A DNA stretch of 64,000 nucleotides, from contig JBCDLH010000014.1 of the NCBI GenBank assembly GCA_038745585.1, positions 1 through 64,000 on the forward strand. The letters run 5' to 3'. The notes under the pieces were generated by a model that saw nothing but the letters and a program-made list of their open reading frames with translations, was not told the origin of the DNA and searched no databases. The DNA is from HLUCCA09 sp038745585 (GTDB taxonomy: Bacteria; Pseudomonadota; Alphaproteobacteria; Rhodobacterales; Rhodobacteraceae). Positions 16,949 through 26,238 of this stretch are shown piece after piece. How positions within the stretch are numbered: position 1 is the first letter of the stretch; every line of letters starts with the position of its first letter. A program made the translations under genes and the position numbers.

Positions 16949-17911
16949 TTACGGGCGCAGGAACTTTGCCGACGACGACCCTTCGCCGTCGCCAACCCCG
17001 ATCCGGCGCACAGTGGCGCCCCCGCCATTCATCGCCCCGCCGCCATTCGCTGCGCTTGCGACGTTCGGTGTTTCTTCTGCGTCTGCCTCCAAAGCCTGCG
17101 GCGCGATCGGCGTCTCGAGAGCGCGTGTCCCGCCTGTTCCGAAGGGGCCAGCGGGCGTTGCCTCGAAGGCAGCTTGAAGCTCGTTGAAGCGCGCTCCAAA
17201 CGTGCTGGCGAGCGACACGCGTTCCCCTCTGGCATCTGCCTTGGCCGACACGACCGAAACGATGACCGGGCCCTCGGCACCAAAGCGGAAAACGGGCGCG
17301 CCCGACGCTCCGAAATCGACAGAGCAAGAGAGCATCGCAACGCCCTGTCTCGTTTCGAGCACCGCGCATTCGCGTTGGAGCGAGGGCGCTTCGGCCCGAT
17401 CCTTGGCATAGGAGACAACGCCAACCGGCTCGCCCTCCATCGGGCCAAAGCCGACGGCGAAAGGCTCGATGCGCGACGTGCGCACCGGTCGGTCAAGCTC
17501 GAGAAGCGCAAGGTCCACCGAAACGCGGTCGAGTTCGACTTCTTCGCCAAATACATACTCGGGGTGCTGGATCGCACGCCGCACGCCGCGATAGGCCTCG
17601 GCGCGACCGTCGCGGAGCCCGACGAGGAATTCCATATCCGTTAGATCGACGACCTCTCCGGTGCTGCTCTCGTAAAGGCAATGCGCCGCAGTCAGAACCA
17701 CCCGGTCTGAGATCAGCGCGCCAGTGCAGAACCCGGTATCGCCAAAGTTTAGCCGTCCGACCGCTTCCCAACCGCGGGTGTCGTCGGCGGTTTCGAGACG
17801 GGTGAGCGGGCCGTTATCCTCCGACGTGGCCGTGATCGGCGCGACGGCCATAGCAACGGCGATTACCAAAAGGGGGGAAAGGGAGGAACGCATCGGACAC
17901 CCGTCGATCAT
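16949..17911 (-). CDS. Secreted trypsin-like serine protease (first of a pair)
   Basis: S1-family protease of about 320 residues with a signal peptide (MRSSLSPLLVIAVAMAVAPITA). His lies in LTAAHC, Asp in VDLALLEL and Ser in DFGASGAPVF. After the protease domain comes an Ala/Gly-rich stretch (ASAANGGGAMNGGGAT) and the tail AKFLRP. The start at 17911 has an AAGGTAG-like site about nine bases upstream; the ATG at 17893 would begin right at the signal peptide. It leads a two-gene operon with the paralogue downstream. Confidence 0.88.
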   Translation of the reverse strand: MIDGCPMRSSLSPLLVIAVAMAVAPITATSEDNGPLTRLETADDTRGWEAVGRLNFGDTGFCTGALISDRVVLTAAHCLYESSTGEVVDLTDMEFLVGLRDGRAEAYRGVRRAIQHPEYVFGEEVELDRVSVDLALLELDRPVRTSRIEPFAVGFGPMEGEPVGVVSYAKDRAEAPSLQRECAVLETRQGVAMLSCSVDFGASGAPVFRFGAEGPVIVSVVSAKADARGERVSLASTFGARFNELQAAFEATPAGPFGTGGTRALETPIAPQALEADAEETPNVASAANGGGAMNGGGATVRRIGVGDGEGSSSAKFLRP

Positions 17912-18208
17912 GACTACACTACCTTGAGGGGTAAGGGCGAGTTGCGGCAGCATTTTGGCGCCGCCGCCGCGTTTTTTACCGCAGTATTTACCATACCGCG
18001 AAAGATCGTTTCCAAATGGGACCGTTTTGCCTCGCCGCTTCTGAGGCTCATCTGGCGAAAGCGACGTGCTCGAGCACGGACGGCCTGGAGTTGTTGGAAG
18101 GGCGACATAGAGCGCTTCCTAAGACGGGCCCACACCGCACGGGTTGATTTCGATTGCGCTCGGCCGGTCCACGGCCTCACCTAGCCGCGCCAAAGGGACC
18201 AAACGCCG
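17912..18208. other. Divergent intergenic region without a convincing gene
   Basis: 297 bases between the protease pair and the DUF599 gene. Two basic open frames (17924-18184 plus, 17914-18180 minus) overlap each other and resemble no family. It presumably carries divergent promoters. The stretch around 17975-18000 (TTTTTTACCGCAGTATTTACC) is locally T-rich. Confidence 0.4.
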
Positions 18209-18943
18209 ATGATGACCCTGCCCGAGCCTCTCCTGCCCTTTACAGCCCTCGACATCACGGCGCTGCTGGTCCTCCTTGGCGCATGGGCGGGCGTTGGCTT
18301 TCGTATCGAGCACCCCGGCCACAATGTCTCGATTACAGTTCTAATGGCGCAGTATCGCCACGCCTGGATGGCGCAGCTTCTAGATCGAGAGCAGCGGATT
18401 TTCGATGCAGCAATCCTGCAAAATCTGCGCCAGGGCACGGCCTTTTTCGCCTCGACTTGTCTGCTCTCCATCGGCGGCGTGCTTGCGCTTGCAGGCAACC
18501 CCGCGCCCTTGGAGGAGGCCGCAGCGCGCCTGCCGGGAACGGACGGGACCGCGCTCATCTGGCAAGCAAAGCTGCTTTTGACAGTTGCACTCCTGACATC
18601 GGGGTTTTTGCGCTTTGTCTGGGCGCACCGGCTCTTTGGCTACTTCTCCGTCGTGATCGGCTCAATTCCGAATGATCGCAGTGCACCACATGCCCAGCAC
18701 CGCGCGACGCAGGCTGCCTGGCTCAATACCCGCGCCGCAATCAACTTTAATCGCGGTTTGCGCGCGATCTACTTTGCGCTGGCCTCGCTCGCTTGGCTCT
18801 TGGGCGCATATGCGCTCATCGGTGCCAGCCTTGTGACCGCTGCGATCCTTTGGGGGCGGGAATTCAGCTCGATTTCGCGTAATGTCCTGATCGACGACGC
18901 CCCGCCGCGCCCCGATCCGCTCACAAAGGACCGACATCCATGA
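18209..18943 (+). CDS. DUF599 family membrane protein
   Basis: A 244-residue integral membrane protein with about four hydrophobic segments (for example LDITALLVLLGAWAGVGF, GTAFFASTCLLSIGGVLALAG, LLLTVALLTSGFLRFVWAHRLFGYFSVVIGSIP and AIYFALASLAWLLGAYALIGASLV). The arrangement with MAQYRHAWMAQLL and NRGLRAIYF is characteristic of DUF599. Function unknown. Two adjacent ATG codons (18209, 18212) could serve as start. It overlaps the next gene by an ATGA, so the two are cotranslated. Confidence 0.87.
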   Translation: MMTLPEPLLPFTALDITALLVLLGAWAGVGFRIEHPGHNVSITVLMAQYRHAWMAQLLDREQRIFDAAILQNLRQGTAFFASTCLLSIGGVLALAGNPAPLEEAAARLPGTDGTALIWQAKLLLTVALLTSGFLRFVWAHRLFGYFSVVIGSIPNDRSAPHAQHRATQAAWLNTRAAINFNRGLRAIYFALASLAWLLGAYALIGASLVTAAILWGREFSSISRNVLIDDAPPRPDPLTKDRHP

Positions 18944-19308
18944 TCGCACCTGTCCGCCCCGCCACCGCTCTCTTCCTCGCGGGCCTCGCCTTGCCCTTGC
19001 CCTCCGTCGCGGATCCGGCGGAAGTCGTGCGCGCGGAGGCGCGCGAAACCGGTGGGACATGGACCGTTAGCGTTACGTTGCGGCACCCTGATACGGGTTG
19101 GGACGATTACGCCGATGGTTGGCGGATCGTGACCGAGGCGGGAGACATCGTGGGAACACGCGAGCTCCTGCACCCCCATGTCAACGAGCAACCCTTTACG
19201 CGGTCTCTCTCGGGCGTGGCCTTGCCCACGGGGGAGCCGCTCTTTGTAGAGAGCTCCACGAACGTCACGGGTTGGTCGGGTGAAAAGCTTCCCCTGACGC
19301 TGCCCTAG
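18940..19308 (+). CDS. Small secreted protein of unknown function
   Basis: A 122-residue protein with a signal peptide (MIAPVRPATALFLAGLALPLPSVA, then DPAEVV). The mature part reads like a small beta-rich domain: GTWTVSVTLRHPDTGWDDYADGWRIVTEAGDIVGTRELLHPHVNEQPFTRS. The WDDYADGW and HPHVNEQPFTRSLSGV strings recur in small exported proteins of marine alphaproteobacteria, but no function is known to me. It is coupled to the DUF599 gene by ATGA. Confidence 0.75.
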   Translation: MIAPVRPATALFLAGLALPLPSVADPAEVVRAEARETGGTWTVSVTLRHPDTGWDDYADGWRIVTEAGDIVGTRELLHPHVNEQPFTRSLSGVALPTGEPLFVESSTNVTGWSGEKLPLTLP

Positions 19309-19368
19309 GCAGAAGAGACCTCGTTGCTATCGTTCCGCTGAGGACAGACGCGCCGCGTGCAACGCGGC

Positions 19369-21450
19369 CTAGCGGCGTCCTTCACGCAACCACGCTCCGA
19401 CCGTGAGCGCCATCGCCGCGAGCAGAAAGAGGAGCGGCGCTACAAGTGGGGTTACAGTCACATCCGCTGTCGTGAAGGCTTCGCGCGGCGTGATTCCGAT
19501 CCAGCCACGGCCAGCGGCGACACGGCCCTCACGGACGATCCGCACATCGGGCAGCCCGGCGGAGATGTTCTGAACACCGCCCCGCCGCGCATCGACCGCA
19601 TCCTGGAGCACCGCAGCACTTGCAATCGTCTGCTCGTACTCGCGCGGCGCCGCCGGGCCGACGCCGACAATCGACGAAAGATCGCCCTCGGCGAGGCGAA
19701 AGAGGCCTGTGTCATCGGTCTCAAATCGGCCGACAAAGCGGCCGGGGCTCTCTTCGGTCAGGTCGACAGTGAAGGTGCTGCCATCCGGCGCTTCGACCGT
19801 GACGGCGTCGGGCGCATCGCCGAGCGTCCGACGCGTGATCGTCACCTCTCCGCCAGCAGCCAGAGCTGTCAGCGCCTCTTCCTCCAGCTCGGGTTCTTTC
19901 ATCATCCAATGAGCCAGGCGGCGGAGCAATTCGAGTTGCGGCCCGCCGCCCTCGTAGCCGCGGGACCAAAGCCAGGCATGGTCGGACGCCATGAGCGCCA
20001 CCCGGCCTTCGCCGACACGGTCGAGCACTAGAAGCGGACGCGCCTCTTCACCCGACATAACCGTGTGGCCCGACTTTGGGTCGACGTCGATCAACCGAAA
20101 CCAACGCCCCCACCCCGGCCCCTCACGCCCGTCAGGCGGCGGCGGTGCGAGGCCGTCGAGCCCCGTGGTTACGGGGTGCTTGATCCCGACTTCGGTGATC
20201 TCTGGCACGAACGGGCGCTCGACAACGCGCGCGGTCGGCGAGGCCGGAATGATGTCCGACAGCGGGGACCTGTAGAGCGAGTCTGCGCTGGCAAAGTCGG
20301 GCCCAGCGGCCACGAGCACGGCACCGCCGCGTTCGACATATTGGCGCACATTGTCGAGATAGATCATCGGCAGGATGCCGCGCCGTTTGTAGCGGTCGAA
20401 AATGATGAGGTCGAACTCATCGATCTTTTCAAGAAAAAGCTCCCGGGTCGGAAAGGCGATCAGCGACAGCTCCGTCACCGGGACACCGTCCTGCTTTTCG
20501 GGCGGGCGCAGGATGGTAAAGTGGACGAGGTCCACCGAGGCGTCGGACTTAAGGAGGTTGCGCCAGACACGCTCGCCCGCATGGGGCTCGCCCGAGACGA
20601 GAAGGACGCGCAACCGGTCGCGCACGCCATTGATCTGGATGACCGCCTCGTTGTTGCGTTCCGTCAGCTCTCCCTCCGTCGGCGCGACGGCGAACTGGAT
20701 GACGTTCATGCCGCCATGGGGCAGCGTAACGGGCAACTCAAGGTCCTCGCCCACGGGCACCTGAAACTGCGTCGGATCCGCACCATCGACAGAAATCGAA
20801 AGCGCGGCTTGCCCTGCAAGCGCCTCGGGCACCGCGCCCTCGTCCTCAACCCTCAAAGTCAGTGTGACCTCCTCATCAAGGATCGCGAAGGCCGGCGCGT
20901 TCTTGACGATAAGCCGTCGATCCCAATCGTCGTCCTCGCCCGACAGGAGCACGTGAAACGGCGCTGGCAGTTCGGGCATCCGTTCAATGTCGTGCACTTG
21001 CCCGTCGGTGATCATGATGGCGCCTGCGATCCGGGCGCGCGGCTCCTCGGCCATCAGCTCGGCGAGCGCTGTGGCGGCGAGCGTACCGGCATTGTCCTCC
21101 GCAGTCCGTACGACCACCTCACGCAGCTCTGTGTTTGCGAGACTGGCGACTTCGGTGCGGATGCGTTCGGCGGCAGCATCCGTCTGTGACGGACGGGCAG
21201 AGATCTCTTGGCTCGCCGAGGCGTCGATGACCATCAGAACGATGTCAGATAGCGGCGCGCGGTCCTCTTGCTGGTAGGACGGGTTTGCGACGGCGATGAG
21301 CAACGCAACGGCGGCCAAAGCGCGGAGCCACCAGCCTCGTAAGCCGCGCCAGACCGCGAGGGCGACCGACGCGACTGCGAGGGCGCCGAGCGCATAGACC
21401 GCTATCCAAGCGAGGAGCGGATCGAAGAGGACAGCAGCCGCGCGATCCAT
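19369..21450 (-). CDS. Membrane-anchored amidotransferase-like protein of the MoxR operon
   Basis: A 693-residue protein with two membrane helices near the N-terminus (about residues 10-55) and one at the C-terminus (LVAPLLFLLAAMALTVGAWL). The periplasmic middle contains an early segment after DIVLMVIDASASQ and a class I glutamine-amidotransferase-like fold (LRVLLVSGEPHAGERVWRNLL, FDLIIFDRYKRRGILP, VERGGAVLVAAGPDF). No catalytic Cys is visible at the expected nucleophile position, so enzymatic activity is doubtful. It is the last gene of the moxR-DUF58-DUF4159 operon; its start codon shares a base with the preceding stop. Confidence 0.75.
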   Translation of the reverse strand: MDRAAAVLFDPLLAWIAVYALGALAVASVALAVWRGLRGWWLRALAAVALLIAVANPSYQQEDRAPLSDIVLMVIDASASQEISARPSQTDAAAERIRTEVASLANTELREVVVRTAEDNAGTLAATALAELMAEEPRARIAGAIMITDGQVHDIERMPELPAPFHVLLSGEDDDWDRRLIVKNAPAFAILDEEVTLTLRVEDEGAVPEALAGQAALSISVDGADPTQFQVPVGEDLELPVTLPHGGMNVIQFAVAPTEGELTERNNEAVIQINGVRDRLRVLLVSGEPHAGERVWRNLLKSDASVDLVHFTILRPPEKQDGVPVTELSLIAFPTRELFLEKIDEFDLIIFDRYKRRGILPMIYLDNVRQYVERGGAVLVAAGPDFASADSLYRSPLSDIIPASPTARVVERPFVPEITEVGIKHPVTTGLDGLAPPPPDGREGPGWGRWFRLIDVDPKSGHTVMSGEEARPLLVLDRVGEGRVALMASDHAWLWSRGYEGGGPQLELLRRLAHWMMKEPELEEEALTALAAGGEVTITRRTLGDAPDAVTVEAPDGSTFTVDLTEESPGRFVGRFETDDTGLFRLAEGDLSSIVGVGPAAPREYEQTIASAAVLQDAVDARRGGVQNISAGLPDVRIVREGRVAAGRGWIGITPREAFTTADVTVTPLVAPLLFLLAAMALTVGAWLREGRR

Positions 21451-24239
21451 TACTGGCCCAACCGTTCAAGGAGAGCAGGCACATGCACTTGGTCGGACTT
21501 ATAGTTGCCGGTCAGCACGTGCATGATCAGGTTTACGCCGAAGCGATAGGCGATCTCGCGCTGGCGCTCGCCGGCGTAACCGCGGCCCACTGGATAGAGC
21601 GCCTGACCCGTCGCATCCGTGGCCCAAGCGATCCCCCAATCGTTGCCGCCGATAACAACGGGCGTGACGTTGTCGTTGAGGTCGCGAAACGGCATGCCTT
21701 CGACCTGCTCCGCGTCGGGTGGCGCGGCCTCGACCCAGACCTCTCGGCTCGCATGGCGGCCGGGAAAGTCCTGGAGCAAATAGAAGGTGCGCGTCAGGAC
21801 GTGATCGGTGGGGATCGGCTCAAGCGGTGGGATATCGAGGGGACGCGCAAGCTGTTGCAGCTTCCGGCCTTCGGGCGTCTGGCCGCCGAAACCGCCGATA
21901 TCGGCGTCCCGCGTGTCAAAGAGGATCATCCCTCCAGTGCGGAGATAGGTGTTGAGCTTGGCATAGGCTTCGTCCGACGGGATCGGCTGATCGACTGAGA
22001 TGGGCCAGTAGAGAAACGGAAAGAACGCGAGTTCATCGGTCTCCAAGTTGACGCTGAGCGGCTCCTCCGGCTCGATTGAGGTGCGCCGATAGAGCGTCTC
22101 GGAGAGCCCGCGCAGCCCAGCGATCGCGATATCGTCAATACGTGCATCGCCGGTGACTATGTGCGCCAGTACGACCTCGGTCGTGGCTTCGAGCGCCAAA
22201 GCATCCTCTTGGGCCGATACCGCATCCCCTGTCTGCGCCGCTGCCGGCGGCGGCGTGAAGATCACCAATGCCGCCAGTATTGCGCTGGTGCCGGCCGCGA
22301 TGCGCGGGCCGCGTAGACGTCCGGAAACGAAGAGCGATGCGACAACGTCCGCCGCCAAAAGCAGGATCGCGGCCGCCAGCACGAAACCTTTAAGGATGGT
22401 CTCGCGCGCAACGTCGAGCCCTTCGACCGGGATCCGGGCCGGCCAAATCGTCGGGGCAAGGGTCGCGTCCGGGCCAAGTACGTTCACAGCTATGCTCCTA
22501 TCATCGCCCTCATAGAGCCCCGGCAACATGTCGGGACCAAGGCGCCCTTCGGCAAGCCTTTCGCCGTCAACGCCCGGGAGTGTCCCCGCGTCACGCACAC
22601 GGCCAAACGCATCAAGAACGATCGCGGGCGTCCAGACCGTGCCAGCGAGGTCTTCGGCGCGGGGTTGCGACGTGCGGGTCGAGATCGCGAGGCGTTCGAG
22701 CATTTGAACAAAGAGGCCCGAGAGCGGCAGCGACGACCATTCGGCATTCGCGGTCACGTGGAAGAGGATGACCTGGCCGTCGCCGATCGCACGTCGCGTG
22801 ACTAGAGGTGTACCATCGGCCAGCTTGGCAATCGAGCGCTCGGCAAGGTCTGGATCGGGCTGGGCCATCACCTGCGCCTGCACCGTGACGTCTTCGGGCA
22901 CATCGAGGCCGAAAAAGGGCGAGGCCTCTTCGAACGGCGCCAGCGCCTTGGGCTCACCCCAGCTCATCGCGCCGCCGACCGAACGCCCACCCTGGCGGAG
23001 CCGCACCGGCATCAGCGCGTCCAGCGTATCGCGGCTCACATCCGACGAGGCGAGCCGCGGCCCAGCGAACCGCACGAGCAAGCCACCCTCTTCGATCCAG
23101 TCGAGGAGCCCGTCTTCCTCGGCCGGCGAGACGGTCGCAACGTCGGCCAAGATGATCGCGTCGGGATTGGCGAGAAGCACGTCAAGCAGCGCGCCGTCGA
23201 TGAGGTCAGCGGTCGGGTCAAGCGCCTGTTCGAGGTAGTGGGTCGGCGAGAGGAGTTCGAGCCCTTCGCGGTCTTCCCGCCCGGCCATCAGCGCGACCTC
23301 GCGACGGCGTAAACTGTCATCGGTTAGCGTGACGGCGCCTGCAGATCGGGCCGCCGAGATCTCGAACCGGGTGATGCGGTTGCGCAGTTCGGGCGGCAGC
23401 GACAACTCGGCGCCGACGCTCGTTTCCCCCGGAGCAAACTCGATATCGACGGTTGCGAGTTGCCGCTCTGTGCCCGTCGGATCGAGGCCCATGGCGGCGA
23501 GGCTCGCAGTTGCCGGTCCCTCCGATCTCGCGCGCAGCGCCGTGACTTCGACGAGCCCATCGGCAAAGGTGGCCGGGCGCAAGCCGTAGAGTGCACGGGG
23601 GCTCTCAAAGACGGTGACGGGGCCCCTTGCCTCCAAGGCTTCAAGCGTCTCCTCGCGACCTGTTCGATCGAGCCCGTCCGAGAGCCACCATGTCTCAAAC
23701 GGCCCGTCGCGCGTAGCGGCCCAATCGGTTACCTCCTCGGGGGGCGGCGCCCAGGGGGAGGGTTGAAAGCCGGCGAGGCGGGTGGACCATGCATCCGGAG
23801 ATTGAAAAGGCAGATCCCCGGGCGGCAGGTCGGTCGTCGCGACCAGGGCAACGGGACGGGAGGCACGCGCGGCATCATCAAGCAGGCTTTCGATCCGGTC
23901 GAGGCGACGGGGCCAATCTCGCGCATCCGCCCATGTCGCATCGACGAGGAGGAGCACGGGCCCGCTGCCGCTGCGCTCGGTCTGCGGGTTGAGCACAGGC
24001 CCGGCAAAGGCGACAATCACGGCCGCGGCCGCTAACATCCGCAGGAGCAGGAGCCACCAGGGCGTCCGGTCGGTCTGAGTTTCGTCATCCGATAGCCCCA
24101 AGAGCAGCGCAACGCCCGGGAAGCGACGCCGGATCGGCGCGGGAGGCACAGCGCGCAGGATGAGCCAAAGAATGGGGAGCGCTGCGAGCCCCAGGAGGAT
24201 AAGCGGTGTCGTGAAGCCCAGCGCCCCAACCGTCCACAT
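21450..24239 (-). CDS. BatA/DUF4159 domain membrane protein
   Basis: A 929-residue protein. The N-terminus is the BatA double-transmembrane domain (FTTPLILLGLAALPILWLIL, RRRFPGVALL, WWLLLLRMLAAAAVIVAFAGPVLNP). The centre contains an amidotransferase-like segment (NPDAIILADVATVSPAEEDGLLDWIEEGGLLVRFAGPRL). After a third membrane stretch near residue 640 comes the C-terminal DUF4159 domain (FFPFLYWPIS, YLRTGGMILFDTRDADIG, DFPGRHASREVWVE, REIAYRFGVNLIMHVLTGNYKSDQVH). The ATG at 24239 shares its first base with the DUF58 stop. Such proteins accompany MoxR ATPases; the molecular role is unknown. Confidence 0.87.
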   Translation of the reverse strand: MWTVGALGFTTPLILLGLAALPILWLILRAVPPAPIRRRFPGVALLLGLSDDETQTDRTPWWLLLLRMLAAAAVIVAFAGPVLNPQTERSGSGPVLLLVDATWADARDWPRRLDRIESLLDDAARASRPVALVATTDLPPGDLPFQSPDAWSTRLAGFQPSPWAPPPEEVTDWAATRDGPFETWWLSDGLDRTGREETLEALEARGPVTVFESPRALYGLRPATFADGLVEVTALRARSEGPATASLAAMGLDPTGTERQLATVDIEFAPGETSVGAELSLPPELRNRITRFEISAARSAGAVTLTDDSLRRREVALMAGREDREGLELLSPTHYLEQALDPTADLIDGALLDVLLANPDAIILADVATVSPAEEDGLLDWIEEGGLLVRFAGPRLASSDVSRDTLDALMPVRLRQGGRSVGGAMSWGEPKALAPFEEASPFFGLDVPEDVTVQAQVMAQPDPDLAERSIAKLADGTPLVTRRAIGDGQVILFHVTANAEWSSLPLSGLFVQMLERLAISTRTSQPRAEDLAGTVWTPAIVLDAFGRVRDAGTLPGVDGERLAEGRLGPDMLPGLYEGDDRSIAVNVLGPDATLAPTIWPARIPVEGLDVARETILKGFVLAAAILLLAADVVASLFVSGRLRGPRIAAGTSAILAALVIFTPPPAAAQTGDAVSAQEDALALEATTEVVLAHIVTGDARIDDIAIAGLRGLSETLYRRTSIEPEEPLSVNLETDELAFFPFLYWPISVDQPIPSDEAYAKLNTYLRTGGMILFDTRDADIGGFGGQTPEGRKLQQLARPLDIPPLEPIPTDHVLTRTFYLLQDFPGRHASREVWVEAAPPDAEQVEGMPFRDLNDNVTPVVIGGNDWGIAWATDATGQALYPVGRGYAGERQREIAYRFGVNLIMHVLTGNYKSDQVHVPALLERLGQ

Positions 24240-25144
24240 CAGCGCGACCTCTCCAGAGCGGCATAGAGCCAAAGGAGCGCAGCCTGCGCACTCTCGGCTG
24301 TATGATGGCAGCCATAGAGCCACCCCGACACCCGCGAGAGGTGTTCGAGCCGGTCCTTGCGCTCTGCCAGTCGCTGCAGATAGCGGTCCTTGAGATCGCC
24401 CGCTTTTAGCGTTTCGTGGCTGATCGAGCCGCCCATACTCTCAAAGATTGTGCGCCCGTCAAAAGGAAAGCTCTCCTCGATGGGATCGAGGATCTGCATC
24501 AAGGTCCCGCGCACTCCGCGATCTGCCGCCTTGGCAAGCGCAGCTTCGACGGCTTCCATATCACCCATAAAATCCGACAGGAACAGCGCGCGGGCGTGTT
24601 GCGGCAGACCGGGTGTCAGCGGCATGCCGTAATCGTCGTCTCCAAGATCGCCCGTGAGCGCCTCGGCCATGCGCACCAGCTGGATCGGTCCGCCCCGGGG
24701 GGGCTGGCCCAGGTTCGACAGGCCGACACGCTCGCCACCGCGCACCAGAAGGACCGACAATGCCAGTGCCAATACGCGCGCTCGATCCGCCTTGGTTGCG
24801 CGCTCCTTGTCGCCGGTAAAGGCCATTGAACGGGAGCCATCGACCCAGATGACGACGCTTTGCGCCGCCTGCCATTCTTTTTCGCGGACGAAATGCTGAT
24901 CGGAACGGGCCGAGCGGCGCCAGTCGATCATTCGCGCCTCGTCGCTGTCCGAGATCGGCCGATATTGCCAGAATTCGTCGCCCGTACCAGCGCGACGCCG
25001 CCCGTGCGCTCCGAGCATGACAGTCGAGGCCAAGTGCTCGGCATCCGCAAGGAGGGGCGGCAAGATCGACGCCAGCCCTTCCGCCCGGGTGCGAAGCTGC
25101 GGGCCGGCTTTGTTGAGCGTGGCAGAAGACGCGGGTGGGCTCAC
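24239..25144 (-). CDS. DUF58 domain protein (VWA-like) of the MoxR operon
   Basis: A 301-residue cytoplasmic protein. The DUF58 signature is clear: GRRRAGTGDEFWQYRPISDSDEARMIDWRRSARSDQHFVREKEW, followed by the VWA/MIDAS-like VVIWVDGSRSMAF. These proteins are thought to be clients or adaptors of MoxR AAA+ ATPases that deliver metal-dependent or folding cargo (family knowledge). It starts four bases before the moxR stop and ends on the first base of the next gene, so the four genes form a tight operon. Confidence 0.9.
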   Translation of the reverse strand: MSPPASSATLNKAGPQLRTRAEGLASILPPLLADAEHLASTVMLGAHGRRRAGTGDEFWQYRPISDSDEARMIDWRRSARSDQHFVREKEWQAAQSVVIWVDGSRSMAFTGDKERATKADRARVLALALSVLLVRGGERVGLSNLGQPPRGGPIQLVRMAEALTGDLGDDDYGMPLTPGLPQHARALFLSDFMGDMEAVEAALAKAADRGVRGTLMQILDPIEESFPFDGRTIFESMGGSISHETLKAGDLKDRYLQRLAERKDRLEHLSRVSGWLYGCHHTAESAQAALLWLYAALERSR

Positions 25145-26160
25145 GCGGCCGCCTCGATATGGCTCGTGTGTTCGGCGACCCTGTGGATGATCTCACCAAG
25201 GTTTTCGCCGCGAGCGCGAGCGGCAAAAGTCAGCGCCATCCGGTGCAGGAGGACGGGCTCAGCCATGTCGATCACGTCCTGGGGCGACGGCGCAAGGCGC
25301 CCGTCAAGAAGCGCCTTGGCGCGTACTGTCAGCATCAGCGCTTGCGCCGCACGCGGGCCAGGCCCCCAACTCACGTTGCGCGCTACCTCGTCGGAAGCGC
25401 TTGGCTCCTCGGGCCGGCAGGCGCGGACGAGATCGAGGATCAGATCCACGATTTTGTCGCCAACCGGCATGCGGCGCAACACCGTCTGCGATTGCAACAG
25501 CTCCTCCGGCGTGAAGACCGCGTGCGCCTCCTCTTCGAAAACACCGGTTGTGGCCAAAAGGATATCCTTCTCTGTCGCGCGATCGGGGTATTGGACGTTG
25601 ATCTGAACGAGAAAACGGTCGAGCTGCGCTTCGGGGAGCGGATAGGTCCCCTCCTGCTCGATCGGGTTTTGCGTCGCCAGAACGTGAAACGGCGTGCCGA
25701 GCGGCTTGTGATCGCCCGCGATCGTGACTTCCTTTTCCTGCATGGCCTGCAGGAGGGCCGATTGCGTCCGCGGCGAGGCGCGGTTGATCTCGTCGGCCAT
25801 CAAAAGCTGACAGAAAATCGGGCCCTCAATGAAGCGAAAGGCACGCTTACCGTCCCCACCCGTCTCCAAGACCTCTGAACCGAGGATGTCGGCCGGCATG
25901 AGGTCGGGCGTGAACTGAATGCGATTGGTGTTGAGGCCCATGACGGTGCCGAGCGTATCAACCAGCCGCGTCTTTCCCAAGCCGGGGAGGCCGATCAAGA
26001 GACCGTGGCCGCCGCAGAGAAGCGCCGAGAGCACAAGGTCGACCACCCGCTCCTGGCCGATAAACCGCTTTGTGATCGAGCCCTTTGCCTCTCCGAGCTT
26101 GGCGCCCAGCGCCTCAATCTCGGCGACCAGCGCATCTGGGTTGCTCGCGGCGTCTGACAT
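25141..26160 (-). CDS. MoxR-family AAA+ ATPase
   Basis: A 339-residue AAA+ ATPase of the MoxR group, a chaperone-like ATPase working with VWA proteins. Walker A is LIGLPGLGKTRL, Walker B LLMADEINRASPRTQ, and sensor/arginine-finger segments follow (VLATQNPIEQEGTYPLPEAQLDRFLVQI). The lid domain contains SWGPGPRAAQALMLTVRAKAL. The start at 26160 (MSDAASNP) is chosen; the frame extends upstream to 26862, but that part overlaps the divergent DUF1285 gene and reads like its antisense. First gene of the operon down to 19369. Confidence 0.94.
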   Translation of the reverse strand: MSDAASNPDALVAEIEALGAKLGEAKGSITKRFIGQERVVDLVLSALLCGGHGLLIGLPGLGKTRLVDTLGTVMGLNTNRIQFTPDLMPADILGSEVLETGGDGKRAFRFIEGPIFCQLLMADEINRASPRTQSALLQAMQEKEVTIAGDHKPLGTPFHVLATQNPIEQEGTYPLPEAQLDRFLVQINVQYPDRATEKDILLATTGVFEEEAHAVFTPEELLQSQTVLRRMPVGDKIVDLILDLVRACRPEEPSASDEVARNVSWGPGPRAAQALMLTVRAKALLDGRLAPSPQDVIDMAEPVLLHRMALTFAARARGENLGEIIHRVAEHTSHIEAAA

Positions 26161-26238
26161 GGGCACGTGCTCCGGCAGGATTAGGTTACATTCGAACGTA
26201 TCGCATCGGATCGAAATGGCAAAAACGATGGGGCGCAA

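Noticed and set aside
16935..17369. Extension of the second protease to 17369
   Set aside because: It reads through the first protease gene in another frame; the signal peptide fixes the start at 16934 or 16919.
17924..18184. Open frame on the plus strand between the proteases and DUF599
   Set aside because: TTG start, Arg-rich random-looking sequence, overlapped by an equally long minus-strand frame; no family resemblance.
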